The notes under the pieces: generated by a model
Seen by the model: the letters and a program-made list of their open reading frames with translations, nothing else
What the model was told of the DNA's origin: nothing
Databases searched by the model: none
Part shown: in pieces, positions 5,206 to 12,979 of the stretch
Layout: every line of letters starts with the position of its first letter
Position numbering within the stretch: position 1 is the first letter of the stretch
Source of the DNA: a virus
Virus record (IMG/VR): IMGVR_UViG_3300032223_001703
Span: 1 to 22,070 of that record
Length of the DNA stretch: 22,070 bases
Strand: one strand, 5' to 3'
Program-made: the position numbers and the translations under genes

Positions 5206-5394
5206 CTAATTAATAATATGCCTTTCGAGAGCAACAAAAAGACTGTCGCCAGAAGATATATAGCAAATACTACCATCAGATAATAGCACCACCAAAAAAT
5301 GCTTATTATCGTAATAATCAGAGCCAATATCCTTGATTGTTTTATTTTGTAGAAAATTGAAAATATCATCGACTGTTTCATGGGAAGTTGGCAT
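5206..5394 (-). CDS. small phage protein of unknown function
   Basis: A 62-aa protein, MPTSHETVDDIFNFLQNKTI..., with a strand-rich centre (HFLVVLLSDGSICYISS). It overlaps the previous gene by 17 bases and is preceded by GAAAG. A competing frame at 5193-5381 gives a hydrophobic product but has TTCCC and no ribosome site before its ATG, so I take this frame. No family recognised. Confidence 0.6.
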   Translation of the reverse strand: MPTSHETVDDIFNFLQNKTIKDIGSDYYDNKHFLVVLLSDGSICYISSGDSLFVALERHIIN

Positions 5395-5821
5395 CTAAAC
5401 TTTCTATCACTATTTCAGGACTAACAAATTTATTTGCATCATGTTCCGTTTGTTCCCACCATAAGAATTGGTTTTGAACTAAATTATTCCGATCCTTTAA
5501 AAGATTGATATTTTCAGAATGTCCAAAGATCAGAGGATCAGAAACAGACCATAGAACTATACCATATTTTTTTAAATCCCAAGCAAAATGTTGGAAAAAA
5601 GAATCGCAAGATATCCATGTTTTGCACTCATAAACAAGCTCTCGCAATTCAGATAAAGATAAATTCTTTCTAAAGTCATCAACTAATTGTTCTTCACCTT
5701 CTATGCCAACTTGAACAATAGGTTCTTTAATTAATTTAATAAGTTTTTTCCAATAAGGATAATTTTTAGGATTAATTTTATTATTTCTTAAAGCTTTAGA
5801 ATAAGGGCTAATAATAATCAT
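5378..5821 (-). CDS. GT9-like glycosyltransferase, C-terminal half
   Basis: A 147-aa protein resembling the C-terminal (nucleotide-sugar binding) domain of GT9/heptosyltransferase-like GT-B enzymes: IISPYSKALRNN at the start, NPKNYPYWKKLIKLI, VQVGIEGEEQL, NLSLSELRELVYECKTWIS, CDSFFQHFAWDL, GIVLWSVSDPLIFGHSENINLL. The matching N-terminal domain is missing here but is seen as the last 80 residues of the preceding gene. The two genes overlap by four bases (ATGA), so the two halves are probably made together and may assemble. The substrate is unknown. Confidence 0.75.
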   Translation of the reverse strand: MIIISPYSKALRNNKINPKNYPYWKKLIKLIKEPIVQVGIEGEEQLVDDFRKNLSLSELRELVYECKTWISCDSFFQHFAWDLKKYGIVLWSVSDPLIFGHSENINLLKDRNNLVQNQFLWWEQTEHDANKFVSPEIVIESLDANFP

Positions 5822-6786
5822 AGATATAACTTTCTATAAGCATCTTCTAAAGTTCCTTTCCAATTCCATTGCGCCATTTTTTTATAAATACTCCATTGAT
5901 CTATATCACCAAATAATGCTCTTGCTTCAGCAATAGAACGACCTGCTATTATTTCAGGATAACAAGTAAAAATTTCAGCATTCTTTAAGTCAGGCATTAC
6001 ATGGCTAAATACAATATGATCTCCCATACCGCAATTAAGCACTACAATCTTTTTGTCTTTATAATTAATTGTGTTTCTAAATATTTGCTCATCTTGATCG
6101 TATAACTTTTGATTTGTTTCTGATCTGATTCCTCCTTGTGGATTTTTAAGATGCCAAGTAGTTGCATTAGGAACGGCTAAAATCTTATAGCCTTTTTGAA
6201 ATAGTCCGTAGGTAAATAAAGTTTCTTCTCTATGAGCTACTCTTGAAAGTCCTAGATTGTAATCATGCACTTTAGCGCGATAAAGAAAAGAACAATGAAG
6301 ATGCTCAATTTCTTTTACTTTGTGAATAAAATGCCATTGAATATTAGGCTCTGTATTTATATTTTCTATTTTGCCTGTAGGTTTAAAGCTTTCAAATTGT
6401 AATGGCGGTGTTAGTATTGCGCCACCTACTGCGCCTACTTTTTTGCTTGTGTAATTAAATAAAGTTTGTAAGACATTGGGTTCGGGTATCGCATCATCAT
6501 CAACGCGCCATACCCAATCAAATCCCATAGTGTTAGCCATTTGATGAATATGATGCTGACCTTTTTTATTAGCAAATAACCATTCCCATTTAATATCTTT
6601 AATATCAAGCATTTGAAAAAAATAGCTATACACCAATTCTTTTCGCATATCTTGTGGCTCATCATTGTCATCAAAGATAATGAGCTTATCAACCTTTTTA
6701 GTTTGATTGATAATAGCGTTAAGAGCTAAAGGTAAAGTAGTTTGATAACGACCTCTAGTGGCTATAGAACAAAGAACTTTATTCAC
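5818..6786 (-). CDS. GT-A (family 2-like) glycosyltransferase with a C-terminal GT9-like half domain
   Basis: A 322-aa protein. Residues 1-230 are a GT-A glycosyltransferase: VLCSIATRGR at the start, LIIFDDNDEP (about 35-44), and WVWRVDDDAIPEPN carrying the DxD metal-binding motif at 96-98. Residues 246-322 switch to the opening of a GT-B/GT9-like domain: KIVVLNCGMGDHIVFSHVMP, FTCYPEIIAG, SIAEARALFG. The start is GTG, preceded by the strong site GAGGTGGGATA. It overlaps the methyltransferase upstream by 8 bases and the GT9 half downstream by 4. Likely role: transfer of sugar to a phage or host-surface molecule; the acceptor is not evident. Confidence 0.85.
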   Translation of the reverse strand: MNKVLCSIATRGRYQTTLPLALNAIINQTKKVDKLIIFDDNDEPQDMRKELVYSYFFQMLDIKDIKWEWLFANKKGQHHIHQMANTMGFDWVWRVDDDAIPEPNVLQTLFNYTSKKVGAVGGAILTPPLQFESFKPTGKIENINTEPNIQWHFIHKVKEIEHLHCSFLYRAKVHDYNLGLSRVAHREETLFTYGLFQKGYKILAVPNATTWHLKNPQGGIRSETNQKLYDQDEQIFRNTINYKDKKIVVLNCGMGDHIVFSHVMPDLKNAEIFTCYPEIIAGRSIAEARALFGDIDQWSIYKKMAQWNWKGTLEDAYRKLYL

Positions 6787-7408
6787 TATCCCACCTCATA
6801 ATCATAAGGTTAAATCTATTTCCTTCTTTTATTTCAGCAGGTTCTTTTGACACATAACCTTCTTCATTAATATATTCATATTTAAAATCAGGAAAGTGCG
6901 ATTCATTTAATTCATGAAGTTTATGATGTTCACCCCAAAATCCTACAGGCTCATTGTGTGGCGTTGTCAATAGAAGTCGTTTGCAATGTTGTTTGAGTTT
7001 TTGTGCTATTTCAAGACCATTATCAAGATGCTCAATCAATTCAAAAGCGATTATGGTGTCGTATTGTTCAAGCGGGTAGGTGTTTATATCGGCATGAACA
7101 AAAGATGCGTTTAAACCCCATTGCTGTTCGTTTGCGACACTAATAATGACAGGATCGTAATCTAATCCTATATAGTTTGTATCATTAGGAAGGAATTGAG
7201 AGCCGTAACCTGTTGAGCAACCTATCTCAAGAATGTTTTTGCCTAATAGATTGCGATTAGCCCAAAGATAACGAGTGGCTTCTCTAGGATAAACGGGATC
7301 GCCTTTTAAAAAAACTGCCCGCTCATAATTGTTTGTTAATAAAAATCTATAATGATTTGGATCGTGCTTTTTAAAGTATGCTAAAGCATCTTGTGTTATT
7401 TTATCCAT
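6779..7408 (-). CDS. class I SAM-dependent methyltransferase
   Basis: A 209-aa Rossmann-fold methyltransferase. Motif I is ILEIGCSTGYGS (residues 59-70), the ribose-binding acidic position follows in YIGLDYDP (Asp83), FVHADIN (103-109) is motif III-like, and YDTIIAFELIEHLDNG (116-131) is motif II/post II. LLLTTPHNEP follows. The class is often found beside glycosyltransferases in sugar or lipid modification clusters, and the gene overlaps one here. It lacks DNA-methylase target motifs (no DPPY/NPPY), so DNA modification is unlikely. AAAGA precedes the ATG. Confidence 0.88.
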   Translation of the reverse strand: MDKITQDALAYFKKHDPNHYRFLLTNNYERAVFLKGDPVYPREATRYLWANRNLLGKNILEIGCSTGYGSQFLPNDTNYIGLDYDPVIISVANEQQWGLNASFVHADINTYPLEQYDTIIAFELIEHLDNGLEIAQKLKQHCKRLLLTTPHNEPVGFWGEHHKLHELNESHFPDFKYEYINEEGYVSKEPAEIKEGNRFNLMIMRWDSE

Positions 7409-7427
7409 ATTTTGTTCTTTTATAATA

Positions 7428-8141
7428 TTAATGAAATGGGCATTTTTTTTCTTTATTTTGTAATATTTTTTTTCTTATTCTATAATTATTTACAAAAGTA
7501 ATTTCATCAGTCATATCTTGAAATTCTTTAAATTCAATTAAATGATTTTTTATTTTAATTTTTTTTTCAGTCAAAGGAATAATATTTAATAATGGATCGT
7601 TATATTTTAATAAAATTTCTTTATATTGATTTAACTTTAATAACAAATTTATATTTGCAGTATTTTGATATTTAAACTCAACAATTCCTTCTACAATATT
7701 AATATCATTAAAAGGATTAGAATTCCAATAAGGTTTTTTAAATAAAAAATTAATTTCTTTATTACATTTTATTTTCCATGGTGCATTTAATTTTAAATGT
7801 CCAACTTCATTTGGATCAACAAAATATTCCCATTGCTTTGAATTATGGACTATAGCAGTTGATGATGTATTTGCAAAATTCCATTTATAATTTTTATTTT
7901 CAATAGAAATTGCTAAATCACACCATAATGGCATTATGATTCCATTTTTATAATAATCAATGAAACCACTACATTTTTTTAATGTTGCTGATTTATGAAT
8001 TCCACTTTCAAATTCTTTTGGCATTGTATAAAACCATGAAGGATAATAATTTGATGCCTCTTGTATTGGTGCAAAATCTAAAACAGTTTTATCATTAGTA
8101 AAACAATCTAAAATAATTTCTTGTCTTTTAAAAAAAAACAT
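7428..8141 (-). CDS. conserved phage protein of unknown function
   Basis: A 237-aa protein with conserved-looking elements YYPSWFYTMPKEF, ATLKKCSGFIDYYKNGIIMP, MPLWCDLAI, VGHLKLNAPWKIKC and FLFKKPYWNSN. I recall relatives of this layout (PTW..TP, then T.K.C.G..DY...G...P.W.D) in other phage genomes, including those of aquatic bacteria, but know of no defined role. The gene is markedly A+T-rich and lysine/asparagine-rich. AAGGATAAGAT before ATG is a good ribosome site. It stands between the long fibre gene and the sugar-modification genes. Confidence 0.7.
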   Translation of the reverse strand: MFFFKRQEIILDCFTNDKTVLDFAPIQEASNYYPSWFYTMPKEFESGIHKSATLKKCSGFIDYYKNGIIMPLWCDLAISIENKNYKWNFANTSSTAIVHNSKQWEYFVDPNEVGHLKLNAPWKIKCNKEINFLFKKPYWNSNPFNDINIVEGIVEFKYQNTANINLLLKLNQYKEILLKYNDPLLNIIPLTEKKIKIKNHLIEFKEFQDMTDEITFVNNYRIRKKILQNKEKKCPFH

Positions 8142-8163
8142 ATCTTATCCTTTTTTATATTTA

Positions 8164-11100
8164 TTAATCTTTTGTAGCTATAATAACATCAACATATTGA
8201 ACTGCCAAATTAATTGCTGTTCCTGTAAAAGTATGAGTATGTGCAGTTCCCGTAAAAGTTCCACCTGTATGGCTATGAGAGCCACCACCACCTGTTGCAC
8301 CTGTATTACCTGAACTAGTTAATTTATAAGAAGCAAAAGGTGAATTGGTTGCGCCATCTGTAAATTGGGCAGCTGCAGTATGAGTATGTGAAGGAATATC
8401 AGCAGTTGCTAAAGTATAAGCGCCTGTAGAGCCAATAGTTCCTGTTGCGGTTGTATTTGCATTAGTTCCATTTACTGCTTGAGATGCAAAAGCAGTTGTA
8501 AATGCTACTGATCCACCTGATGATGCAGTTCCACTTACCACTCTTAATGCTTTATCGTTATGCGTTGCTGATTTTGTCCAACCTGTAGGAGCAGTAGTTT
8601 GAACAAATATCATAGCGGTTGTTGCTGGAAATGCGGTACTTGCAGCTCCGCTATATCCTGAATAACCTGAATACCCGCTTATTCCTGAACCGCTATAGCC
8701 ACTATAACCCGATATACCTGATCCACTATAACCTGAATATCCTGATATTCCTGATGCGCCATTAGTGCCATTAATTCCGCTATATCCTGAAAATCCTGAT
8801 GTTCCAACAGCTCCACTAAAACCACTATAACCGCTAATTCCTGATCCGCTGTATCCTGAATAACCGCTTATACCTGAACCACTATATCCACTATAGCCTG
8901 ATATGCCACTTCCGCTAAATCCTGAATAACCACTTATGCCACTTCCACTATATCCGCTGAAACCGCTAGTTCCAACTGTTCCGCTGTAGCCACTAAATCC
9001 GCTAGTTCCTACTGCACCACTATAACCTGAATATCCGCTTATACCTGATGTTCCATTAGCTCCGCTAAATCCGCTGATCCCTGATGTTCCGTTGATTCCG
9101 CTATAACCTGATAAACCTTGCGCTCCGCTGAAACCACTATAGCCTGATATTCCACTTCCTGAATAACCTGAATACCCACTAATTCCTGATCCTGAATAAC
9201 CCGAATATCCGCTTATGCCACTTCCGCTAAATCCGCTATAGCCTGAAATACCACTAGCTCCGTTATTTCCGCTATATCCTGAAAATCCGCTGATGCCTGA
9301 TCCTGAATAACCCGAATATCCGCTTATGCCTGATGCACCATTAGTTCCATTTATTCCTGAATAGCCGCTGATTCCGCTTGCTCCGTTGATACCTGAATAT
9401 CCACTATATCCGCTTGCACCTACAGCTCCGCTATATCCACTAAATCCTGAAACTCCGTTAGCTCCGCTAAATCCGCTGATTCCGCTTGCGCCGTTTATTC
9501 CTGAATATCCTGAATCGCCTTTTAATCCGCTGTATCCGCTGAATCCGCTATAGCCTGAAAGACCAGGCGTTCCTACTTCACCACTAAATCCACTATATCC
9601 TGATTGTCCTACCTGTCCGCTGTATCCACTGAATCCTGATATTCCACTATATCCGCTATATCCACTGTCACCTACTAAACCTGAATATCCACTGTATCCT
9701 GAATATCCGCTAGTTCCATCATCACCTTTTAATCCGCTGAAACCAGAGTATCCGCTATATCCTGATGTTCCTTGCTCTCCGCTGTATCCACTATAACCAC
9801 TGAATCCTGAATAGCCTGATATACCATTAATGATTGCTAAAAATAATTGTTGATTGTTTGTAAATCCTGTTGTGCCTGTTCCGCTAGATGAAACTAAAGA
9901 TACAGGAACAGTCCAATAACTATTAGAAGTGCCAGCATTGATATTTGTTGTAGCGCCTGTTATTAACCATACTTGATTGTTTGAGCTTACATTTCTATCT
10001 TGAATAATAAATTGTTCGGTTTGATCTAGTCCAGCCAAGAAAATATCAATATCAGTATTATCATCAGTAAGATGACTGATATTAATTTGAGTGCCAAGAA
10101 TTTGCACTGCATTATTCCATAATAAATGTCCATTAGCTGGCTGACCACTATATGAAGTAGTTCTAGCTTGATATAAAAATAAACTTGATGAGCCGCCTGT
10201 AGCTCCTACTGCGCCTGAATATCCACTATCACCTGATATTCCGCTAAATCCACTAATTCCACTATATCCGCTGTCGCCACTATAGCCACTAAATCCTGAA
10301 ATTCCTGATGCTCCTACTTCGCCCGACCATCCACTAAATCCTGAATCGCCCGACAATCCATCAGCTCCGCTATAACCACTATAGCCGCTATATCCGCTAG
10401 TTCCTACTTCGCCGCTAAATCCACTGTAGCCTGATTCGCCACTAAATCCGCTGATTCCAGACGCGCCAATTTCACCGCTGAATCCGCTATAGCCTGATTC
10501 GCCTGATGCGCCATCTTGTCCTGAATATCCTGATAATCCATTTATTCCGCTGAATCCGCTATATCCGCTTTCACCGCTGTAGCCGCTAACTCCGCTTCCG
10601 CTGAATCCGCTATATCCGCTATCGCCTTGCGGAACAAATAAAGTCCAAAAATAAGGATCATAAGGCGGTTCAGGCTCGCCAGGAGGAACAATTCCATTTG
10701 CAATATAAGTATTGTTATTATAAGTAACAATGTCATTTAAATTATATCCAGCAAAAATGCTCCATGCGCCTTTAAAATATAATCCAATACCTGAATATCC
10801 GCTGTAGCCCGATATTCCGCTGTCGCCACTATAGCCCGATATTCCGCTATCGCCTGAAAATCCTGATATTCCACTGTAGCCCGATTTGCCACTATATCCT
10901 GACAATCCATCTTGTCCGCTATAACCTGATTGACCATCTTGTCCGCTAAATCCTGATTCGCCTTTTTCGCCCGAATATCCGCTGTAACCGCTATCGCCTT
11001 GAATTGATTCGCCTGAATATCCACTGTAGCCCGATTCGCCTGACCAACCTGATATTCCGCTATAACCATTTTGTCCGCTGTAACCGCTTAATCCATTTAC

Positions 11101-11352
11101 TCCGCTATAACCCGAAATGCCACTTGCGCCATTTTCCCCACTAATTCCTGAAAATCCGCTATAACCACTGTATCCACTAATTCCTGATGCACCTGAATAT
11201 CCATATCCACTGAATCCTGAATAGCCCGAATAACCTGATAAACCTGATGCTCCTGTTACACCGCGATCAATCGTGATTGCAGTTGCAGAAGTAGGTGTTA
11301 CATTGACAGTTAAATTATTACTATCAACAACATCAATAGAATAATTAGCCAT
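8164..11352 (-). CDS. collagen-like tail fibre with Gly-X-Ser triplets and a C-terminal collar-like domain
   Basis: A 1062-aa modular protein. Residues 1-30 are a short N-terminal attachment part. Three collagen-like blocks (about 31-187, 242-383 and 508-905) are made almost wholly of G-X-S triplets (GYS, GFS, GIS, GES, GAS). The first break (about 188-241) resembles a small carbohydrate-binding module (FKGAWSIFAGYNLNDIVTYN, then W). The second (about 384-507) is a globular insert (LLWNNAVQILGT, FIIQDRNV, QLFLAIINGISG) of a type found in collagen-like phage fibres. Residues 906-1062 form a tail-collar-like end (TAPTGWTK, IPSHTHTA, GGGGSHSHTGG) paralogous to the protein at 12491-12970. The product is probably a trimeric receptor-binding fibre. 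The ribosome site is weak (GGTGAAC). Confidence 0.88.
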   Translation of the reverse strand: MANYSIDVVDSNNLTVNVTPTSATAITIDRGVTGASGLSGYSGYSGFSGYGYSGASGISGYSGYSGFSGISGENGASGISGYSGVNGLSGYSGQNGYSGISGWSGESGYSGYSGESIQGDSGYSGYSGEKGESGFSGQDGQSGYSGQDGLSGYSGKSGYSGISGFSGDSGISGYSGDSGISGYSGYSGIGLYFKGAWSIFAGYNLNDIVTYNNNTYIANGIVPPGEPEPPYDPYFWTLFVPQGDSGYSGFSGSGVSGYSGESGYSGFSGINGLSGYSGQDGASGESGYSGFSGEIGASGISGFSGESGYSGFSGEVGTSGYSGYSGYSGADGLSGDSGFSGWSGEVGASGISGFSGYSGDSGYSGISGFSGISGDSGYSGAVGATGGSSSLFLYQARTTSYSGQPANGHLLWNNAVQILGTQINISHLTDDNTDIDIFLAGLDQTEQFIIQDRNVSSNNQVWLITGATTNINAGTSNSYWTVPVSLVSSSGTGTTGFTNNQQLFLAIINGISGYSGFSGYSGYSGEQGTSGYSGYSGFSGLKGDDGTSGYSGYSGYSGLVGDSGYSGYSGISGFSGYSGQVGQSGYSGFSGEVGTPGLSGYSGFSGYSGLKGDSGYSGINGASGISGFSGANGVSGFSGYSGAVGASGYSGYSGINGASGISGYSGINGTNGASGISGYSGYSGSGISGFSGYSGNNGASGISGYSGFSGSGISGYSGYSGSGISGYSGYSGSGISGYSGFSGAQGLSGYSGINGTSGISGFSGANGTSGISGYSGYSGAVGTSGFSGYSGTVGTSGFSGYSGSGISGYSGFSGSGISGYSGYSGSGISGYSGYSGSGISGYSGFSGAVGTSGFSGYSGINGTNGASGISGYSGYSGSGISGYSGYSGSGISGYSGYSGYSGAASTAFPATTAMIFVQTTAPTGWTKSATHNDKALRVVSGTASSGGSVAFTTAFASQAVNGTNANTTATGTIGSTGAYTLATADIPSHTHTAAAQFTDGATNSPFASYKLTSSGNTGATGGGGSHSHTGGTFTGTAHTHTFTGTAINLAVQYVDVIIATKD
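8640..11260. repeat. in-gene tandem repeat tracts coding Gly-X-Ser triplets
   Basis: The tract consists of roughly 9- and 18-base units read on the minus strand as (G-X-S)n, broken at about 10625-10790 and 9830-10205 by non-repeat modules. Unit sequences differ by many synonymous changes (for example ccgctatatcc, ccactatagcc, cctgaataacc), so the protein is far more uniform than the DNA. Confidence 0.9.
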
Positions 11353-11353
11353 G

Positions 11354-11833
11354 TTAGTTCACCACGCCATCTGATCTAACTAAAAATAATAAAAAGATAA
11401 TAATATCTTGAGCGGGAGTTAATCCTGAAGATGGAAAACCAATTTTAATGCGACCACTAAAGCCTACACAATTTTCAGCATTAATGTCGAGTTGAGGATC
11501 GCTATCAATAACATCCCAAGTGGATTCATCAATAACTAAAGTAAAAGTGCCTGCCGCGCCATCAACATTTTCAATGCTTAATGCAACGGGATCAGGTGGT
11601 GGTGTGTAATCAGCTATGTCAAAAGTAAGACCATAACGACTATCATGGATATTAGTAACTGATCTGCGAATGATAGTAGCATTTATTGTAGCGTCTGTTA
11701 AATCAACAGGTGTGCCATTAGTATTAAATGCTAAATTCCAAAATGTTTTTTGATTATAGACAAGCTCGCCAGCAATGATTTCATTATCAAAACCTGACAC
11801 TTGTTGAAGGGTATTTTTATTAAAGATAGCCAT
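11354..11833 (-). CDS. putative tail/baseplate structural protein
   Basis: A 159-aa beta-rich protein: MAIFNKNTLQQVSGFDNEII, then LVYNQKTFWNLAF, PVDLTDATINATIIRRS, AAGTFTLVIDESTWDV and NCVGFSGRIKIGFPSSG. The pattern of TFWNL....G.PVDLTDATI....IRR and later strands recalls N-terminal modules of siphovirus fibre or upper-baseplate proteins. It is next to the fibre gene with one base between, so a fibre-connector role is plausible but not proven. GAGGAAAAT precedes the ATG. Confidence 0.6.
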   Translation of the reverse strand: MAIFNKNTLQQVSGFDNEIIAGELVYNQKTFWNLAFNTNGTPVDLTDATINATIIRRSVTNIHDSRYGLTFDIADYTPPPDPVALSIENVDGAAGTFTLVIDESTWDVIDSDPQLDINAENCVGFSGRIKIGFPSSGLTPAQDIIIFLLFLVRSDGVVN

Positions 11834-11886
11834 ATTTTCCTCACTAGGTTAATAACGCCCCTATATGCTTACAGAAGGCGAATGGT

Positions 11887-11915
11887 ATTATCTTATATTA
11901 TAAAAAACTATACAA
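11887..11915 (-). promoter_or_regulatory. possible leftward promoter ahead of the fibre gene pair
   Basis: On the minus strand TTGTAT (11915-11910), a 17-base spacer and GATAAT (11892-11887, 5/6) lie in the 74-base gap between 11834 and 11907. This is one of the few real gaps in the late operon. A start near 11880 would give a leader of about 47 bases. Confidence 0.35.
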
Positions 11916-12162
11916 TTGACGGAATAGTGTGATCTGCATCATAAGCTTCTTGCCAAACTGCTTCACAATTTAAAGCCCATTGTGGTAATTCTATTATAGT
12001 TTCATTAATTTTTCCATCATTAAATTCAAGCCAACCTGATATTTCATTCCATTGTAAAGCATGAATATCATCAGGAATGCCACAAGTTGATAAATCAAGA
12101 TTAGAATAACATAATCCGTCTTTATAAACTGCTTTATCACTAGGAATTATTGTCAATCGCAT
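11908..12162 (-). CDS. small conserved phage protein of the tail region, unknown function
   Basis: An 84-aa acidic protein: MRLTIIPSDKAVYKDGLCYS, then LDLSTCGIPDDIHALQWNE, SGWLEFNDGKINETI and LPQWALNCEAVWQEAYDA. The layout of DGLCYS.LDLS..GIP..IHALQW....GW.EF is, as I recall, widespread in phages beside tail-fibre genes, without an assigned role. It overlaps the previous gene by 23 bases and has a weak ribosome site, so translation is probably coupled. Confidence 0.7.
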   Translation of the reverse strand: MRLTIIPSDKAVYKDGLCYSNLDLSTCGIPDDIHALQWNEISGWLEFNDGKINETIIELPQWALNCEAVWQEAYDADHTIPSIV

Positions 12163-12487
12163 TTTTTTCTACCCTTATTAAATTATTAGTTATTCCGGCA
12201 GTAGCTAATAAAACTTTATTGCTTTGTTCGTTAGCTTTTACCATTTCATTTCTAAAAGATTCTACTGCCGCACCTGTTTGTCTTTGTTGTTGACTATTTT
12301 CTATTAAAAGCATAGGTGTCCATGCAAAAGCACAATCACCATTTTTTACTTCCTCGCCTGTTTGTGGATTTTTTCCATGCACATAAACCCAAAATCTACA
12401 CGCTACTAATTCACCATCTTTTATTGATCCATCTTCTATACATTCACCGCCCATTAATGGACATAATATTTTCTTGTCTTTTGCCAT
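12140..12487 (-). CDS. small cysteine-containing phage protein of unknown function
   Basis: A 115-aa protein with four cysteines spread over its first half: ILCPLMGGECIEDG, ELVACRFWVYVHGKNPQTGE and GDCAFAWTPMLLIE. The arrangement could hold a metal ion or iron-sulfur group, which is only a guess. The second half is a helix (QQQRQTGAAVESFRNEMVKA, then NEQSNKVLLATAG). Similar short proteins are seen in other phage tail regions. AAGGAT precedes the ATG. Confidence 0.7.
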   Translation of the reverse strand: MAKDKKILCPLMGGECIEDGSIKDGELVACRFWVYVHGKNPQTGEEVKNGDCAFAWTPMLLIENSQQQRQTGAAVESFRNEMVKANEQSNKVLLATAGITNNLIRVEKNAIDNNS

Positions 12488-12490
12488 TTT

Positions 12491-12970
12491 TTAATCCTTA
12501 CTTGCAATTATAAAGTCATAGTATTTTACATCATTTGAAAATGTATGTGTATGTGATCCACCGCCACCTTCGCTTCCTGTATTTCCTGCTGATGGATAAA
12601 CCATTTTTGGAGAAGCAAAAGCAACATTTGTCGCTCCATCAGTGTATATAGTGGGTGCAGTATGCGTATGTGATGGAATTTGAGCAATAGAAAGTGTAGT
12701 TGCTCCTGTTGATCCACTAGAGTTCCAAGTTGAAAATGCTACAGTTCCACCGCTTGATACTGATCCTGTTACAAGCCTTAAAATACTATCATTAATAGTT
12801 GCACTTGTATCTTTTGTCCATCCTGTAGGAGCGGCAGTTTGATTAAATGACATTCTAGTTGTGCTTGGGAATCCTAAAGAGCTTGTATTATAAAGCCCTG
12901 TAGTAGCATTTAATTGACCTGAAGTATTAACAAAATTTGCTAATTGACTTAAATTATAAGCTTGTGTCAT
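12491..12970 (-). CDS. tail-collar-like fibre tip protein
   Basis: A 159-aa protein whose residues 40-159 parallel the C-terminus of the long collagen-like fibre: TAAPTGWTK, RLVTGSVSSGGTVAFST, IAQIPSHTHTAPTIYTDGAT, GGGGSHTHTF and a final DFIIASKD (versus DVIIATKD). The His-rich HTHT and GGGGSHTHT strings are features of metal-binding beta-helical fibre tips. The N-terminal MTQAYNLSQLANFVNTSGQL, then GLYN, is a short attachment part common to structural proteins. It is probably a short fibre or alternative tip. AAGGAAAAT precedes the ATG. Confidence 0.8.
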   Translation of the reverse strand: MTQAYNLSQLANFVNTSGQLNATTGLYNTSSLGFPSTTRMSFNQTAAPTGWTKDTSATINDSILRLVTGSVSSGGTVAFSTWNSSGSTGATTLSIAQIPSHTHTAPTIYTDGATNVAFASPKMVYPSAGNTGSEGGGGSHTHTFSNDVKYYDFIIASKD

Positions 12971-12979
12971 TTATTTTCC

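Noticed and set aside
5193-5381. Hydrophobic 62-aa frame overlapping the small protein at 5206-5394
   Set aside because: No ribosome site, start inside the other gene, and the alternative frame fits the overlap pattern of the operon; the hydrophobicity comes from a T-rich shadow frame.
8640-11260. Dense short repeats that could be mistaken for a CRISPR or other spacer array
   Set aside because: The units are 9-18 bases, keep one reading frame across the whole gene, and encode regular G-X-S triplets; there are no unique spacers of fixed length.
12316-12513. Plus-strand 65-aa His/Leu-rich frame
   Set aside because: Antisense shadow of the cysteine-containing gene at 12140-12487; composition is an artefact.
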